Assembly (NCBI GenBank): GCA_947561585.1
Contig: CANNZV010002293.1
Coordinates: forward strand, 122,453-186,452
Source of the DNA: Caprella mutica
Taxonomy: Eukaryota; Arthropoda; Malacostraca; Amphipoda; Caprellidae
Reading direction: 5' to 3'
DNA: 64,000 nucleotides
Below are positions 34,991 to 48,886 of this stretch, in pieces (position 1 is the first letter of the stretch; every line of letters starts with the position of its first letter). The translations under genes were made by a program, and so were the position numbers. A model generated the notes under the pieces. It ran no database searches. It was given only the letters and a program-made list of their open reading frames with translations, and was not told the origin of the DNA.

Positions 34991-35869
34991 ATTCCATATA
35001 ATTTGTATTTCAATAGTATACTAGGTATTCTTCCTCAAAGATAGTAATAATCACTGGCAATGTCGAATGGTATGTCGAATCAACCAACATAATTCTCAAT
35101 GTCAAAATAATTAGTCACCTCACCCTATGAATAATATAAATTACTCACGACAATCAGCTACTACCCAAGTCAATCACAGGTGACAATCTTCTCCCCTCCT
35201 TCCTCTTCTCTCTTCCTCTTCTCCACCAATTCACTCCCTCTCTAGCTCTTCTGCAACACATCACCTGTTCACTAATCTAATTTGTAACTCCATCATCGAC
35301 TGATTTACCAATCTGACCCGACAATCCGATTTTGATTTTCTTTTTCTTCTCATCACAAACCGAAACACTCGGATTGATTGCAGTGCAGACCAGGTGTCAT
35401 TGAGAAACTAATTGGTATAAATTGTGATACTTTGAATGAATCACAGTTGTAGGAATCAGTAAAATTGAAGAAGAAAATATTGATGGATAAGGGTATACAC
35501 CACACAGGACTTTCATCCACTTTATATTAGTTTGGAATAGTTTAACATTGACTTACATGCGCATATTGGTTCAGCTTGAACTAACTTTGACATGCATATA
35601 TTAAAGGAGTAAGGCTTATTGTAGATTCTCATCTATTCAAACGATAGCAACATTTGATTTGATTGAACAGGTGAAACTAGCAGCCATTGTGTATTATTAC
35701 ACACCTACTTGTCCATTAGTTTCTAAGAAGTATATTACTTATAATGGTGTAGCCATAAACATATATACATACTTGAACTGATATACAACAGACCATCACA
35801 GGTTAAGAAAATTGATAAACATACATTAACATAATCAATCATTTTTTTATAAATTTGTTCTTGTTTACA

Positions 35870-36028
35870 ACATCTCCAACAGTTGTTTGTTCAAAGCATT
35901 CAGATCCTGAGTCAAGAGAAACCACATTGAACTTTGTAGGTGAGGGCTATCGAATCTACTGAGGGACAGGTCAACTTACAGGCTTTGACTGCTGAGTAAT
36001 GGAGTACATCTGCCTAATGGAGTGCTGA
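35870..36028 (+). pseudogene. Broken copy of the 13.6-kb open frame
   Basis: Reads SPTVVCSKHSDPESRETTL, then GYRIY, a TGA, GTGQLTGFDC, a TGA, and VMEYICLMEC. Both stops fall where the left copy has AGA. The acceptor-like CATCTCCAACAG is retained. Confidence 0.5.
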
Positions 36029-38278
36029 CAAATGACACTTTACATTGATATGCTTTAGTTTATTGTAATAAATGTAAATTGATATGAAACAGATTCCTGC
36101 ACATTCAATCATCTAAAATAGACTAGCATAACGATAGCTCGATAAATTGTTTCAAAGAACTCACTTAAATCTGTAGAATTGAGTAGAATATCTGATTTAT
36201 TGGTCTTTACTCACTCACAAATCATATGCGAAATTACTGGAAAGTGAGCTGTTATTTTCGATTAAAATACATGAAAATAGTGGAATATTTGTAAATTGTG
36301 TTTTCATGTCTTATATTCACATTTCTGTTATTTTAAATTCTAATATATATGATAACAGAGCTAGATAACTAAAAGTGAAATTTCTAATAATTTTCAATCA
36401 GAAATTTCAAGATATTTTCAGTGTTCACATAACCAATCAATTTTCATGTAAAAATTTAATGAACAATGTACCTTCAATATAATATTGTCTCTCCATTTTA
36501 GTCAATTATCAATTGAAATATGTGTGAATAATCCATTATAAACTATTAACAATATTTGTACCCAAACCAATCATTCTCTGGTACAATTCGAATTAGTAAA
36601 CACTGAATTGTTTTTGTTCAATTAACTCTTATCCTCACTACTCGAGACGTGGAGATCATCAAACATCACAAACATTATATTTAAACTTACTAGGAATATT
36701 AGTAAATAAATTAGGTCTAGAATATCGTTTGCTCTGATTTCACTCGAATGAAAATCTGATTGAGTTGAATGTTGTTAGATTTTGTTTATTTACTTTACAC
36801 TCGAAAGGAAGGACAGAAAATGGAGCAGAGTTTGTCAGGGTATTAATTTACAATAAATCATAACCATATCTTGTTGGCTATTATTTATTATTTTGCATTT
36901 TAGCCTATCTTCATATCAATTAGTTAACTTAAATAATGTTCTTGGGATAGAGAATTAAAAAAAATTGAAAATCTGTTAGAAAAAGTGTTTGAATATTTTT
37001 TTGAAATTGAATATATCAGGGAAATTGAATATATCAGGGAAATTGAATATATCAGGGAAATTGAATATCTCACTGTTCAAACAAATCGTTTGTTTCTTTT
37101 TAAGGTTTCATTCCATTTTCATTTAATTTAAAGTTTTTAATTTGTTTCTTCTCAGCATGCTTCAGAATATTTCCGCAGAATATTTCGCTTTGTGTAATTA
37201 GTTCTAAAAAGTATATTTTAATTCAAAGTTAAGTTTATTTAAGTAAACATTGCGGCAACAGATCAAAACTCCGGTACTCACTTTTAGTGAAGAAATGTTT
37301 AATTAATTCATTTTTCTATTCATTTTTCACCAGTGAATATTTATTTTGAGCTGTGAAGTTAACATGATTGTGAGCTTGTGTTGTGTATTGGCTAATAAGA
37401 AATAATCACAATTATGTAACGTCAACAGGTTTTTCTTTAAAATTATGCATCCTTTAAAAACTGAAATTCGGTATATTTTCAGCTCTCTTGTATTTGCCTG
37501 TATGAATACCCGGCGGGAAAGTTAAGGTGGGCGCACTAAAAAGAGGTCCCTATAGGTTACTTCTATGGCCCCAACATAACTTTATCTTTGTTAACACCTA
37601 ATATTATATACAAGGAATAAAATTTATTGAAAAGAACTTTAAAGTTACTGAACAAGCCCCTTTATAAATTCCAAACATAGAAGATGGATCTTTTCAAACA
37701 AATATATGATTATTTGATGAAACATTATATGATAAAAAGAGAATATATGATCCTTGTATTACTTCAAACGATCCCGTTATTAGCAGTTTCTTTACAATTT
37801 TAACTACATTTTCAAAACCAATATAGCTGATTCATATTTGTTATGCGAAGTAAATGGAAGTTCATTTTCTCTCAGATATTAAAAAAGGCTTACCACTACT
37901 AAAATGCTTCCCAACTACCAATGTTATTCGATGAAATTGAAATTTTTCTGAGATATTCGGAATTCCTCAAAATAATTGTTAGCCGATAGTGTATGTATAT
38001 TCATGAAAGTTCACCATGAAGTTCCGTATAAAACTTGCAGTAAATTGATATTTTCATTGGTTTTACCTAAGTTTGTATATTTAAAAACATAAATATAATT
38101 AAATTTATCACATAAATGTCTATTAATAGCTCACTGCTAATTTATTTCTTGATTTAGGTACCTTTTCATTTTAACCAAATCACTTATACTTATAAATTAA
38201 CTAACTAACAAGTACAGCAAGCCATGTTTCATTGCATGGACATGGTAAAGATTCACTTCTTGTGTACGTTCTATTTAG
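36029..38278. other. Right-arm sequence, mostly non-coding
   Basis: Partner of 11382-13582. It includes four 18-bp repeats (37012-37073) and the frameshifted partner of the 12080-12226 island at about 37420-37560. No gene seen. Confidence 0.6.
37012..37073 (+). repeat. 18-bp tandem repeat, four units
   Basis: GAAATTGAATATATCAGG repeated, with the last unit altered to ATATCTCAC. The left arm has about two units. Confidence 0.9.
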
Positions 38279-38519
38279 GTACAACAATGGATCTCTTCAG
38301 CAACTTCTCCTCCATTGACTTTGGCATAGAAAGTATTCAGTACTTTCCCCTTGTCTGCAACAGACGAGATATTCTGAAACTTATCTCAAAGTTGCTCAAG
38401 AACATCTAAAATTAACTGATGTTGCTGCTGGTATCTGATGAAGGTGAAACATCCGTAGATTGCACGCACCATTTAGTGTCGATTTTCAAAAGCAAATACG
38501 GAAAACCTCTCATATTTTG
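38279..38519 (+). repeat. Repeat B, right arm (full copy)
   Basis: Begins GTACAACAATGGATCTC after a TTCTATTTAG acceptor-like stretch. The open frame MDLFSNFSSIDFGIESIQYF to LLKNI ends at TAA. The minus strand again reads DKFQNISSVADKGKVLN after an in-frame TGA. Longer than its left-arm partner at 11237-11381. Confidence 0.7.
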
Positions 38520-38749
38520 ATTGGAAATTAAACTTTTTCAATGGTCATTAGATTTGTAATAATAATTAAACCAGTTCTATATTTGATGGATTTACAAAAA
38601 TTACAAAATATGATATCAATACTTGTTCTTTTTCTACATATACATAAAACTATATAATGCAACACATGCTTTACAACTGGTGAAATTAAATAATTATTAC
38701 AACAATTAAATTTCACATCTTCTCTCAGTTTCATTATTAGTCATTCATA

Positions 38750-38868
38750 AAGCCCATACCATACTAGCAGTTTCACCGCCGCGTTTATACTGCCCAGTTT
38801 CCGCATCCTCAATTAATAACAGTTAAATGAATAGAAGGCAGTAGTATAACGCTTGTATAGTGTGGGCC
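38750..38868. mobile_element. Small MITE-like element, right arm
   Basis: Partner of 10920-11039, flanked by TAA on both sides (38747-38749, 38869-38871). The inverted ends (AGCCCATACCATACTAG; inverse of GGCCCACACTATACAAG) are retained. Confidence 0.55.
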
Positions 38869-39002
38869 TAAGGCAAAGTCTCTTCACTTTACTCATCCCT
38901 CCATAATCCTTTGGCTCAGAATTCAATAACTGATATGAGCAAACAAAGTAAACACTATGCGCCAAAATATCGCAACTGAGAGGCAGTTAGAGAACTAGAA
39001 GC

Positions 39003-42000
39003 TGTAGAAATTGTAACATACTAAACTAAAGAAATTGTAACATACTAAACTGAAGAAACTGTAACATACTAAACTGAAGAAACTGTAACATACTAAACTG
39101 AAGAAACTGTAACATACTAAACTGAAAAAACTGTAACATACTAAACTGAAGAAATTGTTATATACCAAACTGAAGAAATTGTAACACACTAAACTGAAGA
39201 AATTGTAACATACTAAACTGATGAAATTGTAACATACTAAACTGAAGAAACTGTAACATACTAAACTGAAGAAATTGTAACACACTAAACTGAAGAAATT
39301 GTTATATACCAAACTGAAGAAATTGTAACATACTAAACTGAAGAAATTGTAACATACTAAACTGAAGAAATTGTAACATACCAAACTGAAGAAATTGTTA
39401 TATACCAAACTGAAGAAATTGTAACATACTAAACTGAAGAAATTGTAACACACTAAACTGAAGAAATTGTAACAAACTAAACTGAAGAAATTGTAACACA
39501 CTAAACTGAAGAAATTGTAACACACTAAACTGAAGAAATTGTAACAAACTAAACTGTAGAAATTGTAACATACTAAACTGAAGAAATTGTAACACACTAA
39601 ACTGAAGAAATTGTTATATACCAAACTGAAGAAATTGTAACATACTAAACTGAAGAAATTGTAACATACTAAACTGAAGAAATTGTAACACACTAAACTG
39701 AAGAAATTGTAACATACTAAACTGAAGAAATTGTAACATACTAAACTGAAGAAATTGTAACATACTAAACTGAAGAAACTGTAACATACTAAACTGAAGA
39801 AATTGTAACACACTAAACTGAAGAAATTGTAACATACTAAACTGAAGAAATTGTAACATACTAAACTGAAGAAATTGTAACATACTAAACTGAAGAAATT
39901 GTAACATACTAAACTGAAGAAATTGTAACATACTAAACTGAAGAAATTGTAACATACTAAACTGAAAAAGTTGTAACATATCAAACTGAAGAAATAGTAA
40001 CATACCAAACTGAAGAAATTGTAACATACTAAACTGAAGAAATTGTAACATACTAAACTGAAGAAATTGTAACATACCAAACTGAAGAAAATGTAACATA
40101 CTTAACTGAAGAAACTGTAACATACTAAACTGAAGAAATTGTAACATATTAAACTGAAGAAATTGTAACATACTAAACTGAAGAAATTCTAACATACTAA
40201 ACTGAAGAAACTGTAACATACCAAACTGAAGAAATTGTAACACACTAAACTGAAGAAATTGTAACATACTAAACTGAAGAAATTGTAACATACTAAACTG
40301 AAGAAACTGTAACATACTAAACTGAAGAAATTGTAACATACTAAACTGAAGAAATTGTAACATACTAAACTGAAGAAACTGTAACATACTAAACTGAAGA
40401 AACTGTAACATACCAAACTGAAGAAATTGTAACATACTAAACTGAAGAAACTGTAACATACCAAACTGAAGAAATTGTAACATACTAAACTGAAGAAATT
40501 GTAACATACTAAACTGAAGAAATTGTAACATACTAAACTGAAGAAATTGTAACATACTAAACTGAAGAAATTGTAACATACTAAACTAAAGAAATTGTAA
40601 CATACTAAACTGAAGAAATTGTAACATACTAAACTGTAGAAATTGTAACATACTAAACTGAAGAAATTGTTATATACCAAACTGAAGAAATTGTAACATA
40701 CTAAACTGAAGAAATTGTAACACACTAAACTGAAGAAATTGTAACAAACTAAACTGAAGAAATTGTAACACACTAAACTGAAGAAATTGTAACACACTAA
40801 ACTGAAGAAATTGTAACAAACTAAACTGTAGAAATTGTAACATACTAAACTGAAGAAATTGTAACATACTAAACTGAAGAAATTGTAACATACTAAACTG
40901 AAGAAACTGTAACATACTAAACTGAAGAAATTGTAACATACTAAACTGAAGAAATTGTAACATACTAAACTGAAGAAACTGTAACATACTAAACTGAAGA
41001 AATTGTAACATACTAAACTGAAGAAATTGTAACATACTAAACTGAAGAAATTGTAACATACTAAACTGAAGAAATTGTAACATACCAAACTGAAGAAATT
41101 GTTATATACCAAACTGAAGAAATTGTAACACACTAAACTGAAGAAATTGTAACATACCAAACTGAAGAAATTGTAACATACTAAACTGAAGAAGCTGTAA
41201 CATACTAAACTGAAGAAATTGTAACATACTAAACTGAAGAAACTGTAACATACTAAACTGAAGAAATTGTAACACACTAAACTGAAGAAATTGTTATATA
41301 CCAAACTGAAGAAATTGTAACATACTAAACTGAAGAAATTGTAACATACTAAACTGAAGAAATTGTAACACACTAAACTGAAGAAATTGTAACATACTAA
41401 ACTGAAGAAATTGTAACATACTAAACTGAAGAAATTGTAACATACTAAACTGAAGAAATTGTAACATACTAAACTGAAGAAATTGTAACATACTAAACTG
41501 AAGAAACTGTAACATACTAAACTGAAGAAATTGTAACACACTAAACTGAAGAAATTGTAACATACTAAACTGAAGAAATTGTAACATACTAAACTGAAGA
41601 AATTGTAACATACTAAACTGAAGAAATTGTAACATACTAAACTGAAGAAATTGTAACATACTAAACTGAAGAAATTGTAACATACTAAACTGAAAAAGTT
41701 GTAACATATCAAACTGAAGAAATAGTAACATACCAAACTGAAGAAATTGTAACATACTAAACTGAAGAAATTGTAACATACTAAACTGAAGAAATTGTAA
41801 CATACCAAACTGAAGAAAATGTAACATACTTAACTGAAGAAACTGTAACATACTAAACTGAAGAAATTGTAACATATTAAACTGAAGAAATTGTAACATA
41901 CTAAACTGAAGAAATTCTAACATACTAAACTGAAGAAACTGTAACATACCAAACTGAAGAAATTGTAACACACTAAACTGAAGAAATTGTAACATACTAA

Positions 42001-44850
42001 ACTGAAGAAATTGTAACATACTAAACTGAAGAAACTGTAACATACTAAACTGAAGAAATTGTAACATACTAAACTGAAGAAATTGTAACATACTAAACTG
42101 AAGAAACTGTAACATACTAAACTGAAGAAACTGTAACATACCAAACTGAAGAAATTGTAACATACTAAACTGAAGAAACTGTAACATACCAAACTGAAGA
42201 AATTGTAACATACTAAACTGAAGAAATTGTAACATACTAAACTGAAGAAATTGTAACATACTAAACTGAAGAAATTGTAACATACTAAACTGAAGAAATT
42301 GTAACATACTAAACTAAAGAAATTGTAACATACTAAACTGAAGAAATTGTAACATACTAAACTGTAGAAATTGTAACATACTAAACTGAAGAAATTGTTA
42401 TATACCAAACTGAAGAAATTGTAACATACTAAACTGAAGAAATTGTAACACACTAAACTGAAGAAATTGTAACAAACTAAACTGAAGAAATTGTAACACA
42501 CTAAACTGAAGAAATTGTAACACACTAAACTGAAGAAATTGTAACAAACTAAACTGTAGAAATTGTAACATACTAAACTGAAGAAATTGTAACATACTAA
42601 ACTGAAGAAATTGTAACATACTAAACTGAAGAAACTGTAACATACTAAACTGAAGAAATTGTAACATACTAAACTGAAGAAATTGTAACATACTAAACTG
42701 AAGAAACTGTAACATACTAAACTGAAGAAATTGTAACATACTAAACTGAAGAAATTGTAACATACTAAACTGAAGAAATTGTAACATACTAAACTGAAGA
42801 AATTGTAACATACCAAACTGAAGAAATTGTTATATACCAAACTGAAGAAATTGTAACACACTAAACTGAAGAAATTGTAACATACCAAACTGAAGAAATT
42901 GTAACATACTAAACTGAAGAAGCTGTAACATACTAAACTGAAGAAATTGTAACATACTAAACTGAAGAAACTGTAACATACTAAACTGAAGAAATTGTAA
43001 CACACTAAACTGAAGAAATTGTTATATACCAAACTGAAGAAATTGTAACATACTAAACTGAAGAAATTGTAACATACTAAACTGAAGAAATTGTAACATA
43101 CTAAACTGAAGAAATTGTAACATACTAAACTGAAGAAATTGTAACATACTAAACTGAAAAAGTTGTAACATATCAAACTGAAGAAATTGTAACATACCAA
43201 ACTGAAGAAATTGTAACATACTAAACTGAAGAAATTGTAACATACTAAACTGAAGAAATTGTAACATACCAAACTGAAGAAACTGTAACATACTAAACTG
43301 AAGAAACTGTAACATACTAAACTGAAGAAATTGTAACATACTAAACTGAAGAAATTGTAACATACTAAACTGAAGAAATTGTAACATACTAAACTGAAGA
43401 AACTGTAACATACCAAACTGAAGAAATTGTAACACACTAAACTGAAGAAATTGTAACATACTAAACTGAAGAAATTGTAACATACTAAACTGAAGAAATT
43501 GTTACATACCAAACTGAAGAAATTATAACATACTAAACTGAAGAAATTGTAACACACTAAACTGAAGAAATTGTAACAAACTAAACTGAAGAAATTGTAA
43601 CACACTAAACTGAAGAAATTGTAACACACTAAACTGAAGAAATTGTAACAAACTAAACTGTAGAAATTGTAACATACTAAACTGAAGAAATTGTAACATA
43701 CTAAACTGAAGAAATTGTAACATACTAAACTGAAGAAACTGTAACATACTAAACTGAAGAAATTGTAACATACTAAACTGAAGAAATTGTAACATACTAA
43801 ACTGAAGAAACTGTAACATACTAAACTGAAGAAATTGTAACATACTAAACTGAAGAAATTGTAACATACTAAACTGAAGAAATTGTAACATACTAAACTG
43901 AAGAAATTGTAACATACCAAACTGAAGAAATTGTTATATACCAAACTGAAGAAATTGTAACACACTAAACTGAAGAAATTGTAACATACTAAACTGAAGA
44001 AATTGTAACATACTAAACTGAAGAAACTGTAACATACTAAACTGAAGAAATTGTAACATACTAAACTGAAGAAACTGTAACATACTAAACTGAAGAAATT
44101 GTAACACACTAAACTGAAGAAATTGTTATATACCAAACTGAAGAAATTGTAACATACTAAACTGAAGAAATTGTAACATACTAAACTGAAGAAATTGTAA
44201 CACACTAAACTGAAGAAATTGTAACATACTAAACTGAAGAAATTGTAACATACTAAACTGAAGAAATTGTAACATACTAAACTGAAGAAATTGTAACATA
44301 CTAAACTGAAGAAATTGTAACATACTAAACTGAAGAAATTGTAACATACTAAACTGAAAAAGTTGTAACATATCAAACTGAAGAAATTGTAACATACCAA
44401 ACTGAAGAAATTGTAACATACTAAACTGAAGAAATTGTAACATACTAAACTGAAGAAATTGTAACATACCAAACTGAAGAAACTGTAACATACTAAACTG
44501 AAGAAACTGTAACATACTAAACTGAAGAAATTGTAACATACTAAACTGAAGAAATTGTAACATACTAAACTGAAGAAATTGTAACATACTAAACTGAAGA
44601 AACTGTAACATACCAAACTGAAGAAATTGTAACACACTAAACTGAAGAAATTGTAACATACTAAACTGAAGAAATTGTAACATACGAAACTGAAGAAATT
44701 GTAACATACTAAACTGAAGAAATTATAACATACTAAACTGAAGAAATTGTAACACACTAAACTGAAGAAATTGTAACATACTAAACTGAAGAAATTGTAA
44801 CATACTAAACTGAAGAAATTGTAACATACTAAACTGAAGAAACTGTAACA
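39003..44850 (-). repeat. 24-bp satellite array, right arm (about 244 units, higher-order structure)
   Basis: Same unit as 9666-10787 in opposite orientation. The variant marker ACTGAAAAAGTTGTAACATA occurs at 39961, 41689, 43153 and 44353, giving intervals of 1728, 1464 and 1200 bp (72, 61 and 50 units). Other rare variants (GAAATTCTAAC, GAAAATGTAACATACTTAAC, GAAGCTGTAAC) recur with the same 1728-bp offset, and a 137-codon stretch at 40670-41083 recurs unchanged at protein level at 42398-42811. Open frames of up to 946 codons on the minus strand are artefacts of a stop-free 24-bp unit. Confidence 0.97.
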
Positions 44851-47800
44851 CCTCTTTTATCTAATTACCACACTTTATCATCGACTTATCTAAAATAAAA
44901 TTAATTCATCAAGTTTCGTGGGGAATTTTAGTAAATTTAAATTTTTTTATAGTAAATATTAAATCATATAAGATTATTAATATTTCATTCATTACAGATA
45001 ATTAAAAAATTCCTTTAAATCATCATTGATATTAAATACATTTAATTATGTAAAAAGTTAAATTAACAATGATTACTTATGAAGATAAATTAATTAATTT
45101 AAAATTTGATATGGTATTATTTTTCATTGTATAAAATTTGAATTGAAGTAGATTTGAATATTAAAACATTGCTCATGAATATATAAATTTCAAGTAGGTG
45201 ATTCAAATATGGTTAAAATTTTATTCCATTAAGTATTCATTATTAAATTGAGAATAAGATGCTACCAATTTATTTGTATAATATTGATTTATAATAATAT
45301 ATTATTGATTTTTTTCTTTAAAAAATCATCCTATTATTATTATCATCATTTATTTCCTACAAGGAATATTTTCATAATGATAAAACTGAAAAGAAAATAT
45401 CGATGTAATGAACACATCGTTCAAATTTCCCCCTAAAAATACCGCCAGAGTTCTATTTTAATGGTTAAAATGAATGGAAGAGGAATGGCTCCTTATATTC
45501 AATATTTTACAGTGGAAATAACGTAAGGAAATCTTGAGATTCTCTTTGAGGTTTATTTGCATTATACTCTAAAGAACGAGGAGAGTTTTACTGGAGTTTG
45601 ACAATAAAAACGACACTTAATTTCCTGTGAGAAAAATAGGTGAACCGAATGAGTTAATTAAATTATTGGAGTAGCACTTCTTAATTATTTTAATTAATGA
45701 CTTTAACAGTGAACGATGTTTATTTGTCGCAATAAATAATAGTAGCATTTTTTTGGCGAATATAGACAACGCTAAATGAATGAATGCCATATCATACATT
45801 TTGTGCAAGTGGCTGTTTCTAATTTGCATATTTAATAATAATATCAATCCCAATGGACTCATACATTTTCTGTTTCACTTATTATTAAATTGTTTGCATA
45901 TTACAATTTTAAATAATTGTCATATCGTATTATGATTTTCCTTTCAATTTACATCGCCAAGATGCTATGGCTATTTCTATATCAACGATGTACTAAGCGA
46001 AGACATTAAGCTGTAACTTTCTTCCACCTTCCGTTGTTTTGGTGAAATATATAATTGTGAATAGATTTAATATATTGAGCGATATATGCTTTCAGTTCAT
46101 AATATGAGTACAAATGATATTCATAATTTATATTGGAAAGTTTTTTTCTTTTTGATTTACAGGTAAAGCAATTAATTGAAATATACAGCTAAATGAAAGT
46201 GCGTGCAGCTCGTAATATATAGATACATATGGCTCTTTGATGTATTGTCATGAAATATTAATTAGATACTGCAATTCACAAATAATTCTTTGAATTAAAA
46301 TCAGGACTCGATGATTTCAATTACTTCGATGACTGCAATATATAACAATTGCAATACTCTCTGCTTTGAAAATGCAATAGTAATAATATTATCAGATTGT
46401 AATTGAAGAATTTAATTGGCACTTTTTACTGAGATGGAATTAATTATATTGGCAAGTTATGTGTAATATCTTTCTACAATAAATACGAATATTATTGGAA
46501 TTGTTTGTCAAAGTGGGACAATGAATTAGGAAAATTTAATGGAAACTGTAACCGAAGAATATATTTGTATATCCCAGTTTAGTTTCATATTAATTATCAT
46601 TAAGCAATTTAATTAAATTTAAAATTATTTCTCCATCTTTTATTTCTCAGTTTTATTTTATACGTCCATAAATTATTAACGTTTAGTTAACTCCCCTCAA
46701 TGTGATTTTCTTTCTTATAGGTTCATTCAAATTTTAAAATTATGTATGTTAGATTATATAACAAAGTAACATAGAATTAAATTATCTATTTCGTTAGAAA
46801 AAAACAAATAATATATCATCATTCACTCAATGGAAAATTAATATTATTTTCTCTACGAAAACACGACTCTTATATAATATTTTACTTTGTTATTTAGTTC
46901 CTTTCATCCAAAATATGAAAATATCTCGATATATTTGATTACAATAACTTATTATTCTCTTTTATCAAAAAAAGGTTATAACTATATAAATAATATTATA
47001 TAAAAGTTAAATAAATTATACTGTTATTTATGTGCATATTTTAATCATGATTAAATTAAAATATTCAATATATTCAGATGAGTTCATACTCCTCGTTCAA
47101 AATCGACCTCAATTCAAAATAATAAATACTATGGAAAAAAAAACATATCCAAAATATTAGCTCTACTACAGGCTACTATCAGATGAAATAGTCATGGTTC
47201 TCAATACATGGGGCGTTTAGTATTATTTCAATAATTGTTAGATATTGTGAAATATTATTGAGAAATAGATTCACAATAGATATTGTGAAATAAATTGAAA
47301 TCAAATTTACAATTAGTTAATAATATATTCAGGTTTAGAACAAAAACAATAGCTATTTTCTTATAATAAAATATCCTATTATTTAAACTTTTAAAAATTC
47401 ATTAGTTTCAATTTATGCTAATGAGTAAAAACTGCGATTTTAACTCTATCTGTATCTCTTCAAAAGAATAAACAAAATAACGAATGATTTTCTATCATCT
47501 CGATAAGAAATATTGTCAGAAATTAAAGAGATTCACGGAGAGTTGTTCATCTTAAATGAATTCCCAGGGTAGAACATCCAAACAATTATTGGGGATATTG
47601 CCCAGTAAATTGCATCACACTTTGGCATACGATCTAAATTTGACTTGGAAATAATATATTTGAGATATTATATTGTGTTATTTTAATATAATGCAATTGA
47701 TATATCCATATAGAAAAGGAAATATATTATTTATTTTTTAAACAAAAGTATAAATAATGTGGAAATTCTACTATACAAATTATAGTATATTATGTTTGTG

Positions 47801-48643
47801 TTTACGGAACATTTGTGTCTGCAATTTGTTTTAACTAATTACAATTGAACTGTATTCAACAAATACAATATATCAATAATTAATATTTAGAACATAATTA
47901 CTCATAAAAATGAATATTATCATGTTTACAAAAAACAATTAATGTAACAGAGAGAGGTATCAAACATTTAATAATAATAACACTCTCTCTCTTAACTATA
48001 ATGAAATCGTGAAATTTTATATTATTCAAAAGATATTCATAAGTAATGAGTAGTGGAAATTCTGCAAGATATGTTCTAATTGAAAAAATAACAGTGCATT
48101 ATCGCGAATAAAAAAATCCTCATTTCCACAATGTTTAGAATCCAAATTCAAAGGCGAGAACAACACTGCAATCATCCCATTAGGGAAATAATGAATAAAA
48201 AAGAACATAATGAGCAGGTGAGAAAAAAGAAACTTGAATAACAGAGATAATGAATAAATTCTTTCTCTTTCATAAGCGGAAATGAAAAAAATATCTACTA
48301 ATCGTAAGAAAAGTTGAACTTGGTTATGATTTCGATCAAAAATCTTATTTCATTCGTTATCCTTGTTAACTATAATATGTTACGTATCAAGTGCTCATCA
48401 CAAATCATGGACCATTGGGTTATATCGCTTTGAAAAACTTCAATATAAAATATATAAAATTATGTGTATGAATAAACAAATATTTGCAAAGATCATATTA
48501 TATTCATGTCATATGGGAATGTCTTCGCTACACTGCTAAATAAGACGATTCAACAAAAGCCGAAACTCGTATAATTGACCAATCACAATTGTTAAGTTAT
48601 TTTAAAGAAAAACAACGAGATGAAGTTTCACCTCCATCAGATA
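44851..48643. other. Right-arm AT-rich sequence, no gene
   Basis: Partner of 5909-9665, closely matched near the satellite edge and at about 45400-45620. Short frames at 45248, 45617 and 48026 are not convincing. Confidence 0.6.
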
Positions 48644-48886
48644 CCAAAATATGAGAGATTTTCTCGAACTTATTTCATAAATAGAGACTAAATAGTGCGT
48701 GCAATCTACGGATGTTTCACCTTCATCAGATACCAGCAGCAACATCAGTTAATTAGAGATGTTCCTGAGCAACTTTGAGATAAGTTTCAAAATATCTCGT
48801 CTGTTGCAGACAAGGGGAAAGTACTGAATACTTTCTATGCCAAAGTCAATAGAGGAGAAGTTGCTGAAGAGATCCATTGTTGTACC
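48644..48886 (-). repeat. Repeat A, right arm
   Basis: Partner of 5666-5908. The plus strand reads HQLIRDVPEQL, a TGA, DKFQNISSVADKGKVLN and KVNRGEVAEEIHCC. Confidence 0.7.

Noticed and set aside
41917..44757. A 946-codon open frame (and others of 345, 361 and 539 codons) encoding 8-residue repeats
   Set aside because: These are pure satellite translations. The 24-bp unit has no stop in two frames, and both overlapping frames are equally open, so there is no sign of selection for a protein.
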